From NCBI GenBank assembly GCA_017541205.1, contig JAFXZO010000002.1, positions 1 to 43,487 of the forward strand: a stretch of DNA of 43,487 nucleotides. The letters run 5' to 3'. This DNA is from Clostridia bacterium (GTDB taxonomy: Bacteria; Bacillota; Clostridia; Christensenellales; Aristaeellaceae). Below the pieces are notes generated by a model. It saw nothing but the letters and a program-made list of their open reading frames with translations, made no database searches and was not told the DNA's origin. Every line of letters starts with the position of its first letter. The stretch's first letter is position 1. A program made the position numbers and the translations under genes. This document shows positions 39,474-43,487 of the stretch, one piece after another.

Positions 39474-41141
39474 ATGAGCGAAGAAAGAAAAGCGTGGTGG
39501 AAGGAAGCGGTGGTGTACCAGATCTATCCCCGCTCCTTTGCCGATTCCAACGGCGACGGCATCGGCGACCTGAACGGCATCACGGCGCATTTGGATTATC
39601 TGAAGGAATTGGGCGTGGACGTGATCTGGATCAGCCCGATCTACGCGTCGCCCAATCACGACAACGGCTACGATATTTCGGATTACCACGCCATCATGAA
39701 GGAATTCGGCACCATGGAGGATTTTGACCGGCTGCTGGCCCAGGTCCACGCCCGGGGCATGAAGCTGGTGATGGACCTGGTGGCGAACCATTCCTCCAAC
39801 GAGCATCCGTGGTTCGTGGAAAGCAGAAAGGGCAGGGACAATCCCTACCGCGATTATTACATCTGGCGCGACGGGGTCAACGGCGGGCCGCCCAACAACT
39901 GGGGCAGCTGTTTTTCCGGCTCCGCCTGGGAATACGACGAGGCGAGCGGGCAGTATTACCTGCACCTGTTCACCAAGGAACAGCCGGATCTGAACTGGGC
40001 CAATCCCAAGGTGCGCGAAAGCATCTACGACATGATGCGCTGGTGGTGCGACAAGGGCATCGACGGGTTCCGCATGGACGTGATCGGCATGATCGGCAAG
40101 GAAAACTACGACGACGGGCCCGTTCATCCCGGCGCGCTGTACGGCGATTTCGCGCCTTCCTGCATGCATACCGAGGCCACCCACCGCTATCTGCAGGAAA
40201 TGCGCAGGGAAGTGCTGGACCGCTACGATCTGCTCACCGTCGGCGAAACCAGCGGCACGACGGAAAACGCGCTGCGGTATGAAAACAACGATCAGACCGA
40301 GCTGAACATGGTGTTTGCCTTTGAGCACAACGACGGCCTCAACGACGGAACGGAGCTGGCCAAATGGAGCGATCACGGCGCGCCGCTTTGCGATGTGCGC
40401 GCCACGCTGAACCGCTGGCAGCTGGCGCTGCAGGGGAAGGCCTGGAATACGGTGTACCTGGGCAACCACGATCAGCCGCGGCAGGTGAGCCGTTACGGCT
40501 GCGACAGCGAGCTGTTCCGGGCCCGAAGCGCGAAAATGCTGGCCACCCTGATCCACACCCTGCGCGGCACGCCCTACGTGTACCAGGGCGAGGAGCTGGG
40601 CATGACCAACATCTACTTTACCGACATCAGCCAGTATCAGGATGTGGAAAACCACAACGCCTGGAAACAGTGGGTGGAGAGCGGCCGGGTGGACGCGCAG
40701 GACATGCTGCGCTATTTCGCCCGCATCTCGCGCGACAACGCCCGCACCCCCATGCAGTGGAACACGCAGCCCAACGCCGGCTTCACGGCCGGCACCCCCT
40801 GGCTGCCCGTCAACCGGAATTACCTGCTGATCAACGCCGAGGATCAGCAGAAGGACCCGGATTCCGTTTACCATTATTATCAAAAGCTGATTTCCCTGCG
40901 GCACGCGCACCCCGTGATCGTGTACGGCCTGTTTTCTCCGCTCCTGGAGGACGACCCCAGCGTGTGGGCTTACCGGCGCACATACGAAGGAAAAACGCTC
41001 ACCGTCGCCCTGAACTGGACGGATCGCAAAGCTCCCTGCACCCTGATGGACGAAACGCCGGGGGAGGAGCTGATCTCCAATTACCCCACCCACCAGAAGG
41101 GCTTCCTGCAGCCCTATGAGGCGATCGTCAAGCTGGATTGA
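39474..41141 (+). CDS. GH13 oligo-1,6-glucosidase / alpha-glucosidase
   Basis: 555 residues, RBS GGAAGGAG. The catalytic triad of GH13 is present: GFRMDVI (nucleophile D202), VGETSG (acid/base E258) and GNHDQPR (transition-state aspartate D333). QPDLNWANP, the domain marker of oligo-1,6-glucosidases and trehalose-6-phosphate hydrolases, and the valine after the nucleophile both fit alpha-1,6 specificity. No signal peptide: it hydrolyses imported sugars in the cytoplasm, consistent with the importer upstream. Isomaltose, panose or a related oligosaccharide is the probable substrate. Confidence 0.93.
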   Translation: MSEERKAWWKEAVVYQIYPRSFADSNGDGIGDLNGITAHLDYLKELGVDVIWISPIYASPNHDNGYDISDYHAIMKEFGTMEDFDRLLAQVHARGMKLVMDLVANHSSNEHPWFVESRKGRDNPYRDYYIWRDGVNGGPPNNWGSCFSGSAWEYDEASGQYYLHLFTKEQPDLNWANPKVRESIYDMMRWWCDKGIDGFRMDVIGMIGKENYDDGPVHPGALYGDFAPSCMHTEATHRYLQEMRREVLDRYDLLTVGETSGTTENALRYENNDQTELNMVFAFEHNDGLNDGTELAKWSDHGAPLCDVRATLNRWQLALQGKAWNTVYLGNHDQPRQVSRYGCDSELFRARSAKMLATLIHTLRGTPYVYQGEELGMTNIYFTDISQYQDVENHNAWKQWVESGRVDAQDMLRYFARISRDNARTPMQWNTQPNAGFTAGTPWLPVNRNYLLINAEDQQKDPDSVYHYYQKLISLRHAHPVIVYGLFSPLLEDDPSVWAYRRTYEGKTLTVALNWTDRKAPCTLMDETPGEELISNYPTHQKGFLQPYEAIVKLD

Positions 41142-41169
41142 TGGATCGCGGGAAAAATATTATAGAAAA

Positions 41170-41217
41170 AGAGCATTCCGTTTCTTGAACACACAGGGGC
41201 GGAAGGCTCTTTTTTTG
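41170..41217 (+). terminator. intrinsic terminator of the sugar operon
   Basis: AGAGCATTCCG (41170-41180) pairs with CGGAAGGCTCT (41200-41210), one mismatch, followed by seven T. Confidence 0.9.
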
Positions 41218-41354
41218 TGAAGCGCCGCGCTTTGATGAGACACACCCGGACGGGTTGTCATGGCTCTGAAAGGGAGTTGGCGCAAAATCGGCCTTTGGGG
41301 GATGGACGCTGAAAAAAAGCCGCAAAAAAATTTGAAAATGAGGGGCAAAAATGC

Positions 41355-41383
41355 TTGCAATTTGTCGGGAGCTGTTGTATAAT
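41355..41383 (+). promoter_or_regulatory. promoter of the S10 ribosomal operon
   Basis: TTGCAA (41355-41360), 17 bases, TATAAT (41378-41383). The -35 has one or two mismatches. The start codon of rpsJ is 230 bases downstream. Confidence 0.85.
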
Positions 41384-41389
41384 ACTCAA

Positions 41390-41612
41390 GCTGTCTGTTT
41401 AGGGATGAAGCGCTAAGTTGCCGTTCAGGCCAGAGCGGGTAATTAGCGTGGACCAGCCGGGGCACGATCCCGGCGAACGGACTCGAGCCGTGCGAAAGGC
41501 ACGGAAGGCGACGGGCTTCCCCATCAAGGTTGGCGCCGCCTGCGAAGCGCCGACAGAGGGAAAGGCTCCCCCCGTCAAGCCGTGAGTACGAAAACATCAA
41601 GGAGGAAAAAAC
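41390..41612 (+). ncRNA. structured 5' leader of the S10 operon (possible L4-binding leader)
   Basis: A leader of about 220 bases with several stems: CCGTTC (41421-41426) with GAACGG (41475-41480) enclosing GCCGGG/CCCGGC (41456-41461/41469-41474); CCGTGC-GAAAG-GCACGG (41488-41504); and GTTGGCGC/GCGCCGAC (41529-41536/41547-41554). It ends with the rpsJ RBS GGAGG. In enterobacteria and Bacillus, L4 controls this operon by binding its leader, and rplD is the third gene here. Matching it to a known leader class needs a covariance search. Confidence 0.6.
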
Positions 41613-41921
41613 ATGGCCAGCCAGAAAATCCGCATCAAGCTCAAGGCGTACGAGCACAACCTGATCGACCAGTCCGCCGAGCGCATTGTGGAAACCGCCA
41701 AGCGCACGGGCGCCCGGGTTTCCGGCCCGATCCCGCTGCCCACTGAAAAGGAGATCGTTACGATCCTCCGCGCCCCGCACAAGTATAAGGACAGCCGCGA
41801 GCAGTTTGAACGCCGCACGCACAAGCGCCTGATCGATGTGCATAACCCCAACCCCCGTACTGTGGACGCCATGATGAAGCTCGATTTGCCGGCCGGCGTC
41901 GAAATCGAAATCAAGCTGTAA
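41613..41921 (+). CDS. rpsJ: 30S ribosomal protein S10
   Basis: 102 residues, [47 protein letters not shown] (read in two blocks) and [11 protein letters not shown] are diagnostic. It is the usual first gene of the S10-spc region and also the NusE antitermination factor. Start chosen at the ATG eight bases after the RBS. Confidence 0.97.
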   Translation: MASQKIRIKLKAYEHNLIDQSAERIVETAKRTGARVSGPIPLPTEKEIVTILRAPHKYKDSREQFERRTHKRLIDVHNPNPRTVDAMMKLDLPAGVEIEIKL

Positions 41922-41936
41922 GGCAGGAGGGCAATT

Positions 41937-42578
41937 ATGAAAAAGGCAATCGTTGGCAAAAAACTGGGTATGACCCAGATTTTCCTGCCCGACGGCCGTC
42001 TGGTTCCCGTGACGGTCATTCAGGCGGGCCCCTGCACCGTGGTGCAGAAGAAAACCATGGAAAAGGACGGCTACGAGGCTGTGCAGTTCGGCTTTGACAA
42101 GGTGCCCGAGAACCGGGTGGCCAAGCTGGTCAACAAGCCCGACGCCGGCCACTTCAAGAAAGCGGGCGTCGCCCCCATGCGCGCGCTGCGTGAATTCCGG
42201 CTGGAGGACAGCGCCTCCTACGAGATCGGCCAGGAAATCAAGGCCGACATCTTCGAGGCGGGCGAAACGGTGGATATCACCGGCATCACCAAGGGCCGCG
42301 GCTATACCGGCCCCATCTACCGCTGGAACCAGCACACCGGCCCCATGGCCCACGGCTCCAAGTATCACCGCGGCGTAGGCTCCATGAGCGCAAACTCCGA
42401 TCCTTCCCGCGTGTTCAAGAACAAGCACATGGCCGGTCATTACGGCGTGGAAAGGGTCACCATCCAGAACCTGTCCATCGTCCAGGTGGACGCCGAACGC
42501 AGCCTGCTGCTGGTTCGCGGCGCGGTGCCCGGCCCCAAGGAAGGCCTGCTGCTCATCCGCAATTCCTGCAAGGCCTGA
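41937..42578 (+). CDS. rplC: 50S ribosomal protein L3
   Basis: 213 residues, [23 protein letters not shown] at the start and the [21 protein letters not shown] region (central extension near the peptidyl transferase centre) are diagnostic. The Gln in [11 protein letters not shown] corresponds to the site methylated in E. coli L3. The gene order S10-L3-L4-L23 is standard. Confidence 0.97.
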   Translation: MKKAIVGKKLGMTQIFLPDGRLVPVTVIQAGPCTVVQKKTMEKDGYEAVQFGFDKVPENRVAKLVNKPDAGHFKKAGVAPMRALREFRLEDSASYEIGQEIKADIFEAGETVDITGITKGRGYTGPIYRWNQHTGPMAHGSKYHRGVGSMSANSDPSRVFKNKHMAGHYGVERVTIQNLSIVQVDAERSLLLVRGAVPGPKEGLLLIRNSCKA

Positions 42579-42596
42579 TGAAGGAGGAAACAAACA

Positions 42597-43223
42597 ATGC
42601 CTAACATCGATGTGCTCGACATGCAGGGCAAAAAAGTGGGCAGCATGGAACTGAGCGAAGAAATCTTCGCCGCTCCCATCAACGTTCCCGCTATGCACCT
42701 GGTCGTTCGCTCCATTTTAGCCAATAAGCGCCAGGGCACCCAGAGCGCCCTGACCCGCGGCATGGTCCGCGGCGGCGGCCGGAAGATCTATCGCCAGAAG
42801 GGCACCGGCAACGCCCGCCACCATGGCAACCGCGCTCCCCAGTTCCGCCACGGCGGCGTGGTGTTCGCGCCCCAGCCCCGGGACTATGTCATCAAGGTTC
42901 CCAAGAAGGTCCGCCGCCTCGCGATGAAGAGCGCCCTGACCAGCCAGTTCAACGACGGCAACATCGTGGTGGTCGATCAGATCAAGCTCTCCGACGCCAA
43001 GACCAAGCTGATGGCCGGCGTGCTCAAAGCCCTGGGCGCCGAGGAAAAGAAAACCCTGCTGGTGCTGCCCGGCCGCGATGAATCCGTCATCCGCGCGGGC
43101 AAGAACATCCCCACCCTCAAGGATGCTTATGTAAACACCATCAACGTGTATGACCTGCTCAACGCCGATAAGATCATCGTGCTCAAAGGGGCCATGCAGG
43201 ATCTCCAGGAGGTGTACGCATGA
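42597..43223 (+). CDS. rplD: 50S ribosomal protein L4
   Basis: 208 residues, RBS [39 protein letters not shown]-like extension ([21 protein letters not shown]) and [21 protein letters not shown] are typical. L4 is the autogenous regulator of this operon in several bacteria. The stop overlaps the rplW start (ATGA). Confidence 0.97.
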   Translation: [208 protein letters not shown]

Positions 43224-43487
43224 AGAACCCGCATGATATCATCCTGCGCCCCGTCCTGACCGAAAAAGGCTACGACGGCATCGCCGATAAGCGCTATGTC
43301 TTTGAAGTGGCCATCGACGCCAACAAGGTGGAAATCAAAAAGGCGCTGGAAAAAGTATTTCCTTCCATTAAAGTAGCGCGGGTCAACACCCTGCGCACCC
43401 TGGGGAAGATCAAGCGCCAGGGTATCCACTCCGGCCGCACCCCCGAGATCAAAAAAGCCTACGTCACCCTGACGGAAGATTCCAAGC
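43220..43487 (+). CDS. rplW: 50S ribosomal protein L23, 3' end outside the window
   Basis: The first 89 residues are visible, starting MKNPHDIILRPVLTEKGYDG and continuing with YVFEVAIDANKVEIKKALEKVF, VNTLRTLGKIKRQG and IKKAYVTL. This is the normal L23 pattern; only a few C-terminal residues are missing. L23 lines the ribosomal exit tunnel and docks SRP and trigger factor. Confidence 0.95.
   Translation, partial: MKNPHDIILRPVLTEKGYDGIADKRYVFEVAIDANKVEIKKALEKVFPSIKVARVNTLRTLGKIKRQGIHSGRTPEIKKAYVTLTEDSK

Overview
The window looks like a chromosomal segment of a GC-rich, obligately anaerobic, Gram-positive (monoderm) member of the Clostridia, probably a gut or rumen lineage. The support is: consensus sigma-A promoters (TTGACA-17-TATAAT type) with strong GGAGG ribosome binding sites, two oxygen-sensitive radical SAM/SPASM enzymes, a DivIC-Ppx pair, a heterodimeric ABC exporter, a carbohydrate ABC importer with a GH13 glucosidase, and an S10-L3-L4-L23 ribosomal operon. 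The genus cannot be fixed from the sequence alone.

Layout. 1-1.6 kb: 3'-truncated tRNA-Val, a secreted FMN_bind-like protein with two flavinylation-type motifs, and an ArsR regulator. 1.75-4.03 kb: an array of GAA-loop mini-hairpins interrupted by a 2.08-kb block that carries an ECF-type sigma factor and its membrane partner and is bounded by inverted GGGGCTGTTGCA sequences. 4.2-7.7 kb: heterodimeric ABC exporter. 7.8-10.4 kb: a DUF2828/Ro60-like vWA protein with about 1 kb of gene-free DNA upstream. 10.4-15.1 kb: an accessory island with XRE and HxlR regulators, a tightly coupled minus-strand operon (ACGA-repeat Cys-rich peptide, radical SAM/SPASM maturase, quinone-oxidoreductase-like MDR protein, exported PNPOx-like protein) and a divergent secreted tandem-repeat protein. 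An 18-bp perfect inverted repeat sits over both divergent promoters.

15.2-17.5 kb: housekeeping-like genes (DUF1934, hypothetical, MBL-fold, polysaccharide deacetylase). 17.5-21.9 kb: an SDR reductase plus a 1113-residue fusion of an acyl-adenylating ligase, an acyl carrier protein and a PLP alpha-oxoamine synthase. Together these could load an acyl chain, condense it with an amino acid and reduce the ketone, which is the logic of sphingoid or sulfonolipid base synthesis. 22-26 kb: ImmA-like peptidase, DivIC, Ppx/GppA and oligoendopeptidase F. 26.1-29.4 kb: minus-strand group (P-loop kinase-like protein, two UDG-superfamily paralogues of which one has lost its FeS cysteines, small membrane protein, TrmL, and a catalytically degenerate stand-alone C-terminal domain of the mannitol dehydrogenase/tagaturonate reductase family). 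29.6-33.6 kb: PgsA, an ABC-2 exporter trio and RecO. 33.7-36 kb: SPFH protein and an anSME-like radical SAM enzyme. 36-41.1 kb: sugar ABC importer and oligo-1,6-glucosidase. 41.3 kb to the end: S10 operon with a structured leader.

The most interesting systems are the ACGA-repeat peptide/rSAM island and the ligase-ACP-oxoamine synthase fusion with its SDR. Smaller observations are the hairpin array split by an inverted-repeat-bounded block, a GTATAC-centred palindrome shared by two promoters, and three copies of a 17-19-bp-arm palindromic repeat.
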